Part shown: positions 21,690 through 35,700 of the stretch, piece by piece
How positions within the stretch are numbered: the stretch's first letter is position 1
How the letters are laid out: each line of letters begins with the position of its first letter
DNA from: Oryzias latipes
Lineage: Eukaryota > Chordata > Actinopteri > Beloniformes > Adrianichthyidae
Direction: 5' to 3'
NCBI RefSeq assembly: GCF_002234675.1
Contig: NC_019867.2
Span: forward strand, 5,784,001 to 5,848,000
DNA: 64,000 nt
Translations under genes and position numbers: made by a program
Notes under the pieces: model-generated
Seen by the model: only the letters and a program-made list of their open reading frames with translations
Databases searched by the model: none
What the model was told of the DNA's origin: nothing

Positions 21690-24479
21690 TTTTATTTACA
21701 TCTCTACTTTAGACAATAAAGACAGAATCTTCATCACTAGTTCGCAGTTTGGAGGTACTGGTATGGACAAACTTTTAAGCCCTTAAGTTTTAAGTTTAGA
21801 ATTTGTGTCTTACTTGTATTTTAATATTTTCCGTATGTTTTATGTTTATTTTTTATGGTGTCCACATTTAGACCTTGAGTCTTATTAAAAAAAAATCTGT
21901 TTTAAGTTTATTTGTTTACTATCATTTGAGATATGGTGGGCGTTTTGATATTTAGATGCATGAAAAAAAGAAAAAAGAAAAACACAATCACTGTTCCAAC
22001 ACTGTAGAATATGGAGTGATATTTTTTGTTAATCCATATTTAATGATATGTCACTGTCTTACTGTATTTGTTCAACACAAGTTGGGGTTTTTCTTATAAT
22101 GAAGACTACATTTTGAGGGAAAATTAGAAATGGCCTTTCTTTTTCCTCATCCTTTAAATGTCTCCAAACCCTTAAAAGGGAAACACTGAGGACACAAACC
22201 CAATAATGCCACTGTCTGCAAAGTTGGCTTTCTATTTGTGGCTTCATGCAGTTTGTTCGTTGGATTATAATTGGTTTTACAGAAATTCATTTAAAATATT
22301 TGCCTGAGCACAAATACAATTAGTCAACAGGTATTCAGATGTCTTTTGGATGTGAACAGCTCACTCAGTAGGATGCACATATTGCAGCAGACATCTCAGT
22401 ATGTGTTTGCATTCGGTGTTTTAGCCTCCAGGGATTTTCCACTCGTTTCCCAAAGCTGGATCAAATTATAACAGAAAATTTCTGTGGCAGGAATTCAAAC
22501 ACACTTCAATAATGTACTAAACCCATCTATGAAAATTCCTTTGTGTAACTTTCACGCCTATGTTCTTGCAGGGTTCAAACGTTTACAAATCCTGGGGATG
22601 CAGAGGACAACAAATAGAAATATTGCTTGAGAGCAGGTGTACAGTTTGCCAAAAAGACTGTAGGCTTAAAATAAGCAGTTTGTAGGTTTTGGCTGGATTT
22701 GGACTTGTGAGCTTTTTCTGCAAAGTGATGCTGCAAGAGAATGTTATTTATTTTGATTTATGATCTATATAAAATTTTCCTTTGCTGTTTTTTTATTCTA
22801 TTTTTTATAATTGTTTTCTATGTATTCTTTAAATAAAAATTTACAACAAAAAAATATGAAGAAATAAATATAAAAGATTTAAAAATGTAAAAAATGTGGA
22901 GATCCAGCTTTGGTAAGCCTTTCTTAAAATAACAAACCCCTTAAACCTGTGTACTTACCGCTATCCATTGTAAATGTTTTTTTCCGTGGAAATCCACAAA
23001 GGTCTCTGTTGAAGCCTTTTTTGGGTTTCTACATGTTTAAATCCAAACTCACCATTTTGTTATTATTCCATGAACATCAATGCACAAACATCTTTCAAAA
23101 AGTGCATTGGGTCCTATGAATGTCTAGGATCTAACAGATTTTTCAGTAGTCTCACAAAAGAGTTGACCAGAAGGCTCTAGTTTTTCGTAAACTTTCAGAT
23201 CAGATGACGGACGTAGCAGTCTGGGGGCCCCAGGCGAATAATAATATGCAGGTATTGCATTATTATTATTATTATTATGTTAATCCTTACCTATAGGGTC
23301 CGAACTCAAGTACGTAACTTCCTTACTGGTCCACTTTTAGAAAACGCAGAGTAATCCAAATCTTTTGATAACAATTGAAAAACTGAAATTACATTTAAAT
23401 GTCATAGAAAATGTATTTTATATTACATATATTATTATAAATTGGTAGAAAACATTATGCTTATTTAATACACTAATTCATTAATCCCTCACTTCCTAGA
23501 AGGAACAAATACAGATTTTCAGCTTTTCTTTCATTTGTCAGAGGACAAAAGAAGCAGAGTTTTTGTTCATTTTGTTCTTGTTTTTCCTATTTTATTTGTC
23601 TTCCAGTACTTTGAAAGTTTGGCAAAAAATGTTTTGCTTTCTCTTTGCCTTTTCTTATTTTCACGGCCCCTCGGATCACAACGTTTCATTTGCCGCTTTT
23701 TGAAAATACCTTTGAATCATCATTTAAATCTCTGCTGGTGTTGCCAGATAGAGTCGTGGTTTTCCAGCCCAAAAGTCATCTAAAGACCACCAGAGCCAGC
23801 AAAAAACCTAACCAAAATTTCAACAGTGGTATAAATCAGTTAGCAGGAATTAATCATCCGTTATTTTTTACTTCCTGATTTGATTGAAAGTCCAACTTTA
23901 ACAAATTTTTAATGACATCACATCCACTATTTTTGCAGTCAGATAAAAGCATGAAATATGTGGACTCTTTTTGAACTTTACTAACAACCACTGTTGTTTT
24001 GCTCAAATATTAAAAACAATAAAAAATGAAAAACACAAAAGATTGGGGGTGTTTTTTCATGACAGAGTTAATAATAATTGATGTCAAATTTATTTTAGAC
24101 ATTTTTATTAAGTGTTCATCTCGGGTAAGGGGACAGTTTGGGCCCCAGGTTACCTTTGCCTAATGATAAGTCCACCCCTAGAACTACTTTGCATTTGTGG
24201 AAAGGCCACGTTTTCTTATTCCTGAAGTAATTTAACCGTGTCCCTGTAATCTGCTCATTTTAACACACTTTCCCAAGAAGACACAAAATATTCACAAGTA
24301 GAGTTTTTTTTTAAACTTTTTTTTAAAACCCATGTAACTTTACACGTCCTTTCACAGTAATGATGAGCCGGAGTTGAAAGTGTTGTCATCCAAAAAAATA
24401 TCATGTTGTCATTTTTTGTGTTGCATTTTAGCTTTTAAATCAACATGCACACATAATCTTTCAGATTTTTAATAAACGT

Positions 24480-24516
24480 GGTAATAATAATAATAATAAT
24501 AACAATAATAATAATT
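24480..24516 (+). repeat. (AAT)n microsatellite
   Basis: About 12 AAT units with one AAC interruption. Short and non-coding. Confidence 0.9.
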
Positions 24517-25299
24517 TTTCCATTTTCTGTGATGAGTTCAAACGCAAATAGGGAAATAATAAAACAATGCAGCATGTTGCTTCATATGAGGGACAGAGTT
24601 ATGTTTTTCTTCAATTTTAACCTACAATCAGGTAACTTGAAACAAATGTCAAAAATGTTCAACTTTAGTTGCTTTAAGTCTTTATTTGAAGGCGGTGTGG
24701 GATTTCCCATTGGCTTCATATTATTGTCTTTGTTCATATAAACAAATGTTTAAAGAAAAGGAAATACAATTGATTCCTACTTTTTGCTTTTAATTCCTTT
24801 AGACACAAGTTGGCCATGTATGAACTTCAGAGTGAAGATCACGTTCATGACACTGCCTGACCAGAGAAGGATGCTCTAAAGGACAGGATAAGAGAAGACG
24901 AGGCCCGGAAGCCTGTGGTGTTACTGTTTCCCCCACTGTCTTTTGATCTGCCATAAGGACAGCTGTCATTGATTAGTGCGTTTGCAAATGATTAGTGAGG
25001 GAAGTGGGTGGTCAGGAGCAGGTCACGTCTCTTTCTCCCTCATTCGCTGTTTATTCCTCCGCTTTTACACAACTGCTCCTCCGAGGCTCAGAACGATCCG
25101 GATTTTGCTGGAGATCAACATGCCAAAGCAGTTTCCAGTAGAGCAGTAAAGCAGGTGCTTTATTGCAGCAGCTATCTTTAGCAGGAAATCAGGCCAACGA
25201 TTAGGGAATGTTGGAGCTCTCGTGGGGACGGAATGGTTTTAGGAAAAGATGTCGACATCCCCAGGTCATACTAGGGAAATTGACTCCCTCCTATTTTTC

Positions 25300-25450
25300 T
25301 GTGGTTCTCTCCCTGTTTGTTTGGGTACCAATCATTAGTGCAATGGCTCCCACATGGAATATCTGGCTGGGCATTAATGGGTAGCTGTTTTTGTCCTTCC
25401 ATGCCTCACACAGTCAGATAAGAACACACCTACCATGACCTGGACTTCTC
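25300..25450. promoter_or_regulatory. candidate conserved non-coding element 3' of fgf10
   Basis: A complex, repeat-free stretch with homeodomain-type cores (atcattagtg, gcattaatgg) and a GATA-like word (agataag), about 0.7-0.8 kb past the fgf10 stop codon. The character resembles developmental enhancers, but conservation cannot be judged from one sequence. Confidence 0.2.
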
Positions 25451-26120
25451 AGGACACACGCAACAGCTTTTTTCCTGCATTTCTCTTGGTGTTTGGCGTG
25501 TAAAGAAGAAAAAAAGGTGTCACATTTTGCAGAAGAAATGGTTGTTTTTTATTTTCACATGACAGATATCCTATAAAAAGTAGAATGCTAAGGAATGCTG
25601 GTGTGCTTTCAAATTAAATATCTCACAAAATAAATAAATCATTGCAATTCAGTCAAAGCAGAAAGGTTAGGTTGTCAAACACGTTGTTTAAATGCGCCCT
25701 CTAATATTTGACGCTATCGTGATAATCTGAGTGATCATTTCATTAGGCCAGCTCTTGTTTCTCACTTCGGTTTTGTCTCCATGGAGAATTTGGATTATAA
25801 ATAACACATTAAGATCCTTGTTTGCTAGAATGGAATTTCTGCTTTTATCCGAATCACACCAACTGTTTGGCACAGTAAAAAAAACAGGTATGCTTTGCGG
25901 ATGATGCCATTCAAAACACATAAATCCTTCTGTCTTCTAAAGAGATGTCTGCTAAAGTCAGGAGACAACGGGATTGTGTGACAGTGTAAGTTAGTGCCCC
26001 TTGTTTCTGAATATAAAATTTCTCGATGCAGATCCTTCTTCTCCAGAGCTGCTCAGTATTGAAAATCTTTCAGTCCAGTGCTGTAAATAACCAAACCCAC
26101 TCCAGGCGGGCTCTCAAAGT

Positions 26121-29100
26121 TCACACCATAATTGGGAGGAAGTGGGTGGACACGTTCTTCCTGCGTGTTTTTCTGCCCCTCATCGGCTTCCCGTGGACGT
26201 TTAGACCCACGAACATCCGCTTCTTGAACTTCCACGCGGCTGATGCATACGTGTTGTAGCCATTCTCCTCGATTCGCTCCTTTAGCTTGCATTCAATGCC
26301 AAACTCCTTCTGTGGAAGACAGCAGAGATCGTATTTCAGCATAAAAAAAAGGCAAAACAAAAAAAGGTCAACCTTTTGTGCAAAGCCATCTCCTCATCTA
26401 GTTTTGTGCAAAAAGTGAGCACATCGCTGCAGCACAGCTCTCACATAAGCCCACATGTGTTTCTAGTAACTGGTTGAGGTTCAGGTGATCTAGCAGCCAG
26501 AGAGGTAAAGATAAAGTTGTAGTAGATAAAGGCAGACAAATCTAACACTATCTCTTTCTCTAGAGGATCCAGTTTGACCTTTGACTTGAATACTAACCGC
26601 TCCGTACAGCTCTCCCGTCCTGCTGATAGCCAGATAGTAGTTGCTGTTCAGCCCTTTGATGGCCACTACTCCCACATTCACTGATGTAATTTCCAGAATA
26701 CCTATGATTTAACAAGAGAAGGGTTTAAATTAGCAAGTGCCATTATTCAAAATGAAATGCTGAGCATGAACGATAACATACCCACATGCAGGGTTTTCCC
26801 CCCCAGACATCTGGAAAAGCATCATGACCAGAAACATATTGGATTCAAGTTAAAGGACGTTTACTGGTGGGAGCGCGTGGGTCCTCCACGTGAGGTTACA
26901 ATTACTTTGGGGCACGTTTGTCATTTTTGTAATATTATAAAGTGGCTGTGCAGCCTACACCTGTGTAACAGAATCCAGCTGGACATGTCATTTTGTCAGA
27001 AAATTGAAAGGTGGATTCCACTGAGATTCTCAGAGTGTTTATATTCTGTTTGGTATCTAGGTTTCTTAGTCCCTTTCCAAATAATCCAAGCTTCTCATAC
27101 TCCATCAGAGAGGTTAATTTATACCTGTGTTAACAAGCTTGTGTTTTTCCTGAAGACAGCTGGGGTTATTTGTGTGGTCTCAGCATCAGAGGTCACAGAG
27201 AAATAACTTCCCAATGTGTCCTTTGACCACAGAAGCTACTTGTCTTGTTGTGTGTGTGTGTGTGTGTTTTTGTTTCTACTGTGTGTTAGGAATTGAACCT
27301 TACTGGTTCCTATGAGATGTTTGATGTCATGCCGCCCTCCCCGACTTCCTTTCCCGACTTCCTGTGAGCTGTAGTTATTTTATCCAGATAAGCACACATG
27401 TGTATATCCATGCGCACACTCCGGTGTGGGGGTGTGAACTCCAGAGAGTCAACGACATGCTTTGATCACTCCTGCGGCCCCAACTGTGTCTGATGACTGT
27501 TTGTGTGGCACCACGGTCAGTCCTCCAGAGGCGTGGGGGGGGGTGACCGGGGTTGCAGTCTTGGGAATGAGTGGACAGTGCAGATGTGCACCACAGAAAG
27601 AACAATTCCTTTTTCCATGCTGCAGCTTCTGTCCCCATCCATGAGCTTTTGACTGTATCAGTTTCTAGTTCAAACAGTGGCACCTCGGGGCAGCGAGGTC
27701 TGAAGCTACACGGTGGCTGAGGGGACTGTGACACAACGGCCATTGAAGATCTCAGAGGGGCAGCTTTCTGTAAGGGATCAGATGTCCGGTATGGAGTGAG
27801 GATGTAAGACAATCTATGGCGGTCTGTGGCTGCTCTGTAAACATGGGAGGGATGAAAGGACGGAGAACAGAGGGGGACAGAAGAGCCATGACAGTGAGAC
27901 CGGGGGTGGAGTGCGGATTAGAAAGGCTATAATGATCACTGATCAAAGTCAGACACCGGAGGCAGGGGCGAGACAGGTTGTATATACACACTAGCGCACG
28001 CACCGGTGCATGTGCACGCACACACACTGTAAGCAGGTGAATGTGCACTTGCACACTTGTTGCAAATTCAACCTGGCTGTGAGAATGCGTAAGTTCCACT
28101 CACTGGTTTCTACTGAATGGTGCCTTTTTGCACCAAAGCTCAAATGTATATTGCAGATAAGAAAATTTAAAAGGCAGCTTTTTTTTCTTTTTCTTTTTTT
28201 TGCAATGTAACCTCACAGGTTTTTGGGCGTAGATTCTACTACAAAAAGGTTGCACGTGTAAGACAGCCAGGTACAGCTGTTAACATGAAGAGACAGGGTT
28301 TTTTTTCTTTTGCAAGCTGTGTGCTTTTTCCTAACGTGTGGCCTTATTTGTCAGGCTCTGTTTGGAGTTACACCAGTTAATGGTGTGTTTGTTGCAGAAC
28401 GGACAGACCTGATGCCAGTGAGGATTAAAGGTGGTTTTTCCACAGTAGTATGCCAAAAAGCATGTGTTTAGCAGCTTGTGGCATTATTCCTTCTCACTTG
28501 CAGTTTGCCTGCGGTCTGTGCAGATAAGCGCAGATAAGTGAGAATTTAAGATTTGATTGTTACCATCCCTGTGCAGCAAAATGGGGTGGAATGAGGCATA
28601 AATCAGGATACAGTTTTGTGCCCCTTGATAAGGACCACACTGAGTGTATTTACAGAAAAAGGAGATGCAGACAGAAAAGCTATACATCTCCTTCTTCGGA
28701 CCTCCAGAAGAGCGCCATCTGTGTTTTTTCTCCACACCCCCCCCCATGCAAAAGCTACAGCTGTGATTAAAAAAGACAAATGTGAGCAGAGATATGCACT
28801 TGCAAACTCACTTTTGAGCCGTGTCCAGAGGACACACAACAGTCTGGACAGGCTCTCACACCATCATGGCTAATGAGCGCAACTCTTTTACCGTTAATCC
28901 ATTGTCAGAGTCTCACTTGGCAATATATTACTCTCGTCACCCGGAGCTGTTAGTTGTCTGAAAACTTGAAAGAAGTCAGCTGTGAATCATAGACGGTTTA
29001 ATTAGACTCTCTGGTTGTGCAGATAGCTACTTAGCTGACTTTAAGATTGTCTCCCTCCTCTTTTTCTCCGCCTCTCCGTAACCTCAGCACAGGCCCCTGG

Positions 29101-31401
29101 CTGGCTCTGAAAGCCATGTGGGACAGTTTTACACTGGCATCCCCATAAATCTGCGGGAGGCTGGATACTTGCTCTGTAACACAGAGCGAGCCGGGTCCTT
29201 GCAGGGCAGCATTCAGCACCCCACACCCAAGTCCTCCAGCTCCTTTGCAGTGTGCATGCTTTCATTCAAAATAACTTTCTAAACTACTCAAGTCTTGTCT
29301 TAAATGAGTCGGTCAAAGCCACATTTTCCATTAGGTTTTGAAAAAGAAAAAAGAAAAGCACAAGATTTTGTCTCTTCAAGGAAACATCAGGGGCCTACAA
29401 AGATGTCAGTTGTGGGATCATGTCTGGCCCCAGGGGCCTGAGCAAAGACTGAAGCTGCTGTTGTGTAGTATCTTTTACCAGATGAACCTGATATGATGGC
29501 CTATAATCCACACACAATGTCCCCAGACCCCCTTAGGACACAGCTTTTTGATGGCACCACCATTCATACCGACGGTGCTCCGCTTTGATGTGACCATAAA
29601 GATTTTCAGCAATGCCATTCATGAATCTGTATGGTCTGAGAATCCCTCTTTCAGAGGGAAACATCCTTTTTTTTTATGTGAATTTGAGAATCACTAAAAG
29701 GAAGGAGTTGAAAAGATAAAGAAGTTGCATGCACTTCAGATTTAAACGTCCCTCTGCTGCTTTGATTTAACAACTCAGAATAAGGAGCGAGGTCATCTTT
29801 TTGCAATACGGTCGTAAAAATAAAACAGCTTCTGACATGACCTATTCAAAACATCTCTGCTGCCATTCCGCCTCCTTTGGCTTTTACCCTAAAGTATATT
29901 GGATTAAATTTGTGGTTTGGCTCTCCCCGGAGGAGCATTAAAGCTCTAGCATGCATTTACAATGGAATAGGCTATGAGTGCCTATGGCACCACTGAAAAG
30001 CGCAGGAGAGATGAAAACGTTACGATTTGCCACAATTTGTTGGCCACAGACCCACATCAGTGTGTAAGGAAATTGGTGCAAGTTGTTCATTGGGAAAAGT
30101 GGGGCACAAGTGGGAATTCTTCTCACTGACAGATGCACTGAAACAAACAACGTGTAATCACTTTAAAGACACATTTTTGTGATTGAACGTGTCAAACAAA
30201 CGTCTGACGGCTTGCCGTTTGCTTTAGAAAAGGTCAGTCTGGGTGGGAGCTTAAGCTGGGAACAGAGACAGAGGAGCAGAAAGGGACTAAAAGCATCAAT
30301 GAAACTGACATTCATACCCCCCCCCACCACCACCACCACCACCTCAGCTCCTCTGTGGCTGTTATCAATGCTGTTTACCCAGGGCTGTGAAGACCGCCTG
30401 ATAATGGTCTAGTTATCTGCTTCTGCTCCCTTTTAAACCATCTGAGGGCTACCATCATTGTGCTGAGTGTTTGGACAGGAGAGATATCAGTGAGATGTCT
30501 GGTTTAAAACAAAAAGACAACTCAAATTGGGAATGCTTCTTGCAAACAACTTAGCATGGGCATGCATTTTTTATTTTCAATTAGGCACTCAAATAACTTC
30601 ATTCACTTGATGATGGCTTTTCTGATCTAAGGAAATTTTCAGGGGGAGGATCTGATTTATTTAAAATGGAAAATGGAAATTTTTTTTTTAGGGAGGATGT
30701 TAAATTCAAAAAATTAACAGGTGTGTGACAAAGAAATGGCCAAAAAGGGCAGAAAAGGTTTTGATTTTTCATTTTAAAACTGAACTTCCTGCCGTTTAAG
30801 ACTTGACAGACTCCAAGATCTGAGTCTGGGAGAGCCTTGAGTTGTCAGTGTTAATTTGAGAGCCTGAACAGATGCTCTTCAGGTATAAATTCTCTCATTT
30901 TCGTTTACTTTTTTGTCATGAATGTGTTTGGAGTTACTCACTAAGAGGGTCATCCTTGCTTTTGGTTCCATTGACTTTCCCATTCATGTCGATCCTCAGG
31001 AAGAACTTGTGGAAAGAAAACAGCTTTCTCCTCCGTATGTCCCCTTCAAGATGATTGTAGCTGCGAACATGCCTTCCCTGTGGCCCCCCAGTCCGACCCA
31101 AGGGCCTCCTAGTGGCCCTCGGTTCAGAGATCAGCTCAAACTCTGAAATGTTCAGGGGAACCCCGGCGGTTTGTGGGTTGTAGAGTTTCAGTCTGTCTCT
31201 GCGAAGTTGGTGGCAGGAAGCCTCAGGTAAGGACTGGGTGAAAACCAGCAGGGTAACCAGGACGGGAAAAGACAGGGGGGACCGCAGAGTCGATGACCTC
31301 AGTCGTGTGCTGGCCTCGGAGCCAGAGGGAGCTCGTAAACCGGCCCCGGAGCAGAACGAGGCAAAGGCAGCCTTACTCCCTCCAGCTGCCCATCTGATCA
31401 T
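26121..31401 (-). CDS. fgf10: fibroblast growth factor 10, 3 exons, 250 aa
   Basis: FGF10 is a secreted, heparin-binding mesenchymal signal acting through FGFR2b in limb/fin, lung/swim-bladder and gland budding. Exons: 30942-31401, 26598-26701 and 26121-26309 (753 nt with stop), with GT-AG junctions and correct phases. The middle exon is 104 nt, as usual for FGFs. TAG in frame shortly before the ATG fixes the start. The ATG-proximal 40 residues are followed by a hydrophobic core (about 41-55) as signal peptide, unusually far from Met1. The core matches FGF10 closely, for example [30 protein letters not shown], and a basic R-G-R-K-T-R-R-K-N heparin-binding stretch. N-glycosylation sites N-I-S and N-G-T are present. 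The a or b teleost paralogue is not resolved. FGF7 and FGF22 fit less well. Confidence 0.95.
26702..30941. other. fgf10: fgf10 intron 1 (4.2 kb)
   Basis: Long first intron, conserved in position among FGF genes. It contains a TG run near 27248-27267, a C-run/ACC repeat near 30317-30341, and several complex stretches (about 28870-29050 and 30350-30480) that could be enhancers. No other gene was found; the 149-codon open frame at 26757-27206 (+) has no recognisable features. Confidence 0.8.
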
Positions 31402-32439
31402 GGTAGTGTGCTGTGAGGAAGACTAGAGGCAGTCTCTGAGCCAGGGACATGCTGCTGGGGGTGAGGATAGACTGGGAGGGCAGGGAGGAGAACCCTCCAG
31501 AGTCCAGATTGAGGGCAGTGGTCCCCCTGCAGACTCCAAAGGACTCAGTTCCCGCATGAAATTCTGAAATTTTCTGCAAATTATTTTCAATTTTGAAGTT
31601 AAAGAGACTTGAGGTACTTGAATTATTTAAAGAATGACTTAGCGCACATTTCACTAACAAACTGGTCCTTGTGCCATTTCTGTTCCTTACTAGATTTTTT
31701 GTATTATTGTGATTCTCAGCTGCTCCAGAGGGACTTCCACTTTCTCTGACAAGTCAAAGAAAAAAAATGAAGTCAACAAAAAATTTCTCCTAATATCCAA
31801 GTTTAAAAAAAAACAACAACAAATATTTAGTTCCAGTGTAAGAAAAAACGTTTGAGTCCAGATGTGCACAGAAGCATTTTCAGATGCTACTATAACAAAC
31901 GCAGGATTCAAGGCTTGAATTGGAGCGCCGGTGATTCCTCATCTCTCCTCTTCGGCTCCTTCGTCCTTCTCGTCCTGGTTTTAGTGCAGACGTCCTCCAG
32001 AATGCCTCACCTGCAGAGTGCTCGCACAAAACGACAGTGTTGTGTGTGCCTGTGAGGCGCTGCTAACAGTTACTTGATCCCTCCCTCCTTTACTCAACTT
32101 CCCTCCTCACATATGGGAGCAAGTAGTGCTCTGTGTGCGTGGGGTTGGGGGGGGGGGGGGGGGGTGCGCCCCTGAACGCAAGCAAATATAACTTATGAGC
32201 AGGACTGAGTGATAACAAAGTTTAATTTGTGGATGCTGCAGAGCAGGAGGGAGCACTATGATTATAGGGCGTCTGTTCTTACAAATGAAAAAGTGGTAAC
32301 TTCATCGGATCAGTCATTTATTTATTTTGCATTTGTAGTTTTCTAAAAAGTATCAGGCACTGACTTTTGCTTGGGCTGTGCATCCTTGTGTGTGTGTGTG
32401 TGGTTGAGTGTGAAGTAGATAAGTATTGCAAATTGAAAT

Positions 32440-32700
32440 GGACTCATTAGGATGTGATTATTCTGACAAGTGGCCACAGTATTCTATTTCCTCTGATAAA
32501 AATCATATTAAGTTACCATTGCCGGTTCAAGTCAGGATGCCGCCTTATCACCTCCATCTCGTTAAGGCCTCTCTTTTTTCCTCGCAGGCCTTTATCGTTG
32601 TGTGTTATCTCCTGCAATGCAGTAATGCAATGAAGCTCAGTTTACCTCATCAGACCTCTGCCTTCGCGGTGACTCAGGTGTCTGAGTGGAAATAAGCCAA
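32440..32700. promoter_or_regulatory. candidate conserved non-coding element 5' of fgf10
   Basis: Complex, repeat-free sequence about 1.0-1.3 kb upstream of the fgf10 start codon, distinct from the AT-rich surroundings. It contains homeodomain-type and GATA-type words (ctcattagg, cttatcacc, gttatctcc). This is a candidate by appearance only. Confidence 0.2.
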
Positions 32701-35700
32701 TTCAGGTCTTTTTGGAATGGTATTCTCAGAAAGGTATTCGAGCAGAGCATGTGAAAAACACGTCTCGCCATTTTTTCAAGGGGATAACAGCAAAAATGAA
32801 CACTATGATGCCAGTACAAAACACACAACTAGCTGCTTGCAGGCTTATCTGCTTCTCCTGATCCTTGTTTCTTTAATGTCAGCATCAGGCCTGCTCTCTG
32901 CAACGTCTTATTTTTTAGTGCTTGCTTTAATGTCTGTCAGTGCTCTCCAAAGCAGACGCCTGCTCTTAAGTCTCGCTTTATCCTCAGATGGAAACAAAAC
33001 AATCTTATCAGCAGCGTCCCTTCCCGCTGATAACCTGAACCTGTGGAGAGGACAGAGAGCTGCGGGAATAACTGGTTTTGATGAGTACGTATTTAAAAGT
33101 GGTTTTATTCTGTAAAGCAGCAAATAGTCCAATAAAAATGCAAAAATATTTTTTATTGTCAATCTTTAGTTCAAGTTAGACTTGGTTTTACATTCGATCA
33201 CTTAATTCGCTTCATTTCAAGATTGTTTTGATGAAATTTAACTTTAACAAAAAAAAACTGTGTCCAATTTTTCCGATTCAACTGAAATATTTTTTCAGTC
33301 GTGCAATAACAATAAGTTAGCTGATGCATTTGTAAAAAAAAAATTCCCCTCAAGATCAATAAAGTTGTTTGAATTTGAATGTTTCCTTTATACATATAAT
33401 GAAACTGAAAAACACTGGATTTTAATCATTTTAACTGATACCTATATATTTTTTAAGACGTTTCTCTTATTTGTGACTTATTGATGTTTTCTTCTTCATC
33501 TTGATGTCCATCTTTGCTGTTTTACAACCCCAATTTTTTTTTTAGATATATTGTTGCAGGTGCGTTGATTTATTTACTGTAGTTGTGCAGTCAAAGACGA
33601 AATACATTAGGAAGACTTCACAACACAAATCTTTACATTGGCTGATGCAGATATCAACTTTTTTCATGCAATACTTTGCTCATTTGTTGAGCATACCTAG
33701 AAAAAATGTTGTTATAAATCTACTCTAGTGAAAGGAATAAAGCAGTCAACCAAGCAGTTACCGTTTAGAGTACAGATTATTGAAAAAGTTACTGAAGTAA
33801 ATGTAACTGAGCAAATTTGACTCATTACTATCCACCTCTGTACATAATGCAGTATGTTCAAGCGTTAGTCTGTGAAACAAAACACAGAAGGGCACAACTG
33901 TAGATTTATTCAGTGACTTTTTATTGCAGCATTCTGCAAAAGCAGTTGTAAGAAAAAACGTAAAGAACTCCAAACACTGCATCTTCAGGACTTTTGAGCT
34001 CCCTTTGCTTTAACAAGATGCTTCATAGTGGAAGGCTTGAAACGTTGAAATGACAGACACATCGTGTTTGCAGGCTTTCCTCAGAGGCCATAAGAGGCCA
34101 CAGCAGCTCCTGTCTTTTTGTTTTTTTTTCTCTGCAAACGTAATATAAGTGAGATTTCCAGGAACAGGGTTCATCTCCCTCCCTGCTCAACAGCTTTAGC
34201 ATTTAGTGTATCTTTAAAAGACTATCCCCCTGAATTGCTTTTCAAAGTTTGGGACAATAAACAAAAGAGCAGACAAATGTGCGTCTGATCCTTCCCCACA
34301 GGCTGCTGCTCTAGCTGGAAGCTTGCACAATTCTCAAAAAACAAAAACACAATTACAATAACAGCTATGACAAATCAAATACAGGAAATTTAGATGCATG
34401 AGTAGAGATTGGATTTCACAGTCTACCGATTGCCAAAAAGAAAAATAAAGCGATCGTGCAAAGGCCTTTCTGCTTTATTCACTTTAGCACGGAACTGAAG
34501 TTTTTCACAAAAAACAAAAATTATTTTAGGCATCAAGCTTTTCTTTTTAGCTGAATAATTTGTATTTTACTTGTCTGACGTAACAATGTGTCAACCTATG
34601 CAGCACCACATAGGTTGACCATAGATTACACCCTAAAATGGGTGTTTTAACTTCTTCCTTTTTAATTATTTTTGTGTTATGTCTTTTTTTTATGTACTTT
34701 TGTATTTTCTTTTGTGCTTTTTGACGGTTAAAAATTAAATAATTTGCAGTATTTATAGTAATAATCTTTTTAAAAGGGCAAAATGGTTTGGCTCACAAGA
34801 AATGTATCAGTTTGCAGTAATTTAAGTTTCAGACTTTTTCTTGTTGGAAATCCCAGAAAATGTAAAATATTATGAACTGGGATTTGATTTATCAAGATTT
34901 AAACCAAACCTAAAAAAGTTTGCATTTAAACAGAAAATCAGATTTCTGCTGTGTTGTTTTTATACCTTAACCTGCAGACTAAATATCAAATCTGAAACCC
35001 GTTCTTTATGCATAACATGCCAAATGGGCTGAAGCAAAGCTGCGGTTTTTGTTTCTGGACTCTGTTTTTGTATCTGCTTAATATAGTGTATCACGTTATC
35101 AGGTTGAACTGTGGAAATTCACCTCATTCATGTCATATGTCTCTGATTTTGCTTGGCCTGGTTGTGAGTGTATTAGCCTTTTTCTTTAGCTACACTATCA
35201 TTAAGCAGATGTTTTACAAAGAAAAGCATCTCACACTGCATTACTTAAGCTTAAATCCATATGTGGTCTATGAGGGAATCAAACGCACAACTCACAAACA
35301 ACCAAACTGACCTATGGGAGCCATGTGTGCCTGTGCTTGTGTTCCCTGGGGCTCGAACTGTGTGTGCTGGGTCAGAGGAGGCAGAGGCTTTAATAAAGAA
35401 ACAGGCCTGGTACATGGATGCCAATCTGGCTGCCTTGGGGACATGCAACCTGATGGAGTCCAGATGAGAGCCACTAGACTGGACTTTTCACTCAGGAAAA
35501 ACAGCCACATGACATTTTGCTGCCTAAACCTGCCACTTGATTTTATGGGATTTGAGTGACAACCAGCTAGATTTAATTATTTTTCTTCCTAATTTGTACT
35601 TGTCCAAGATTTTAGCTTTACAGTTTCCTCATGTATCAAGAAAAGAACCTGCAAGCTCTTGCATGGCTCAGACCGGAGGCTTCCTTTTTCTCTTGGTCAT

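Noticed and set aside
23208..24184. Possible DNA transposon bounded by two gggccccagg words near 23225 and 24140
   Set aside because: Both words are in the same orientation apart from their own palindrome. The flanking bases do not form inverted repeats and nothing coding lies between.
26757..27206. 149-codon open frame (+) inside fgf10 intron 1
   Set aside because: No recognisable motif, antisense to the gene, and within the length expected by chance in 64 kb.
35008..35310. 100-codon frame (+) with two hydrophobic segments
   Set aside because: Could encode a small membrane protein, but there is no family resemblance, promoter or splice context. AT-rich DNA yields such frames by chance.
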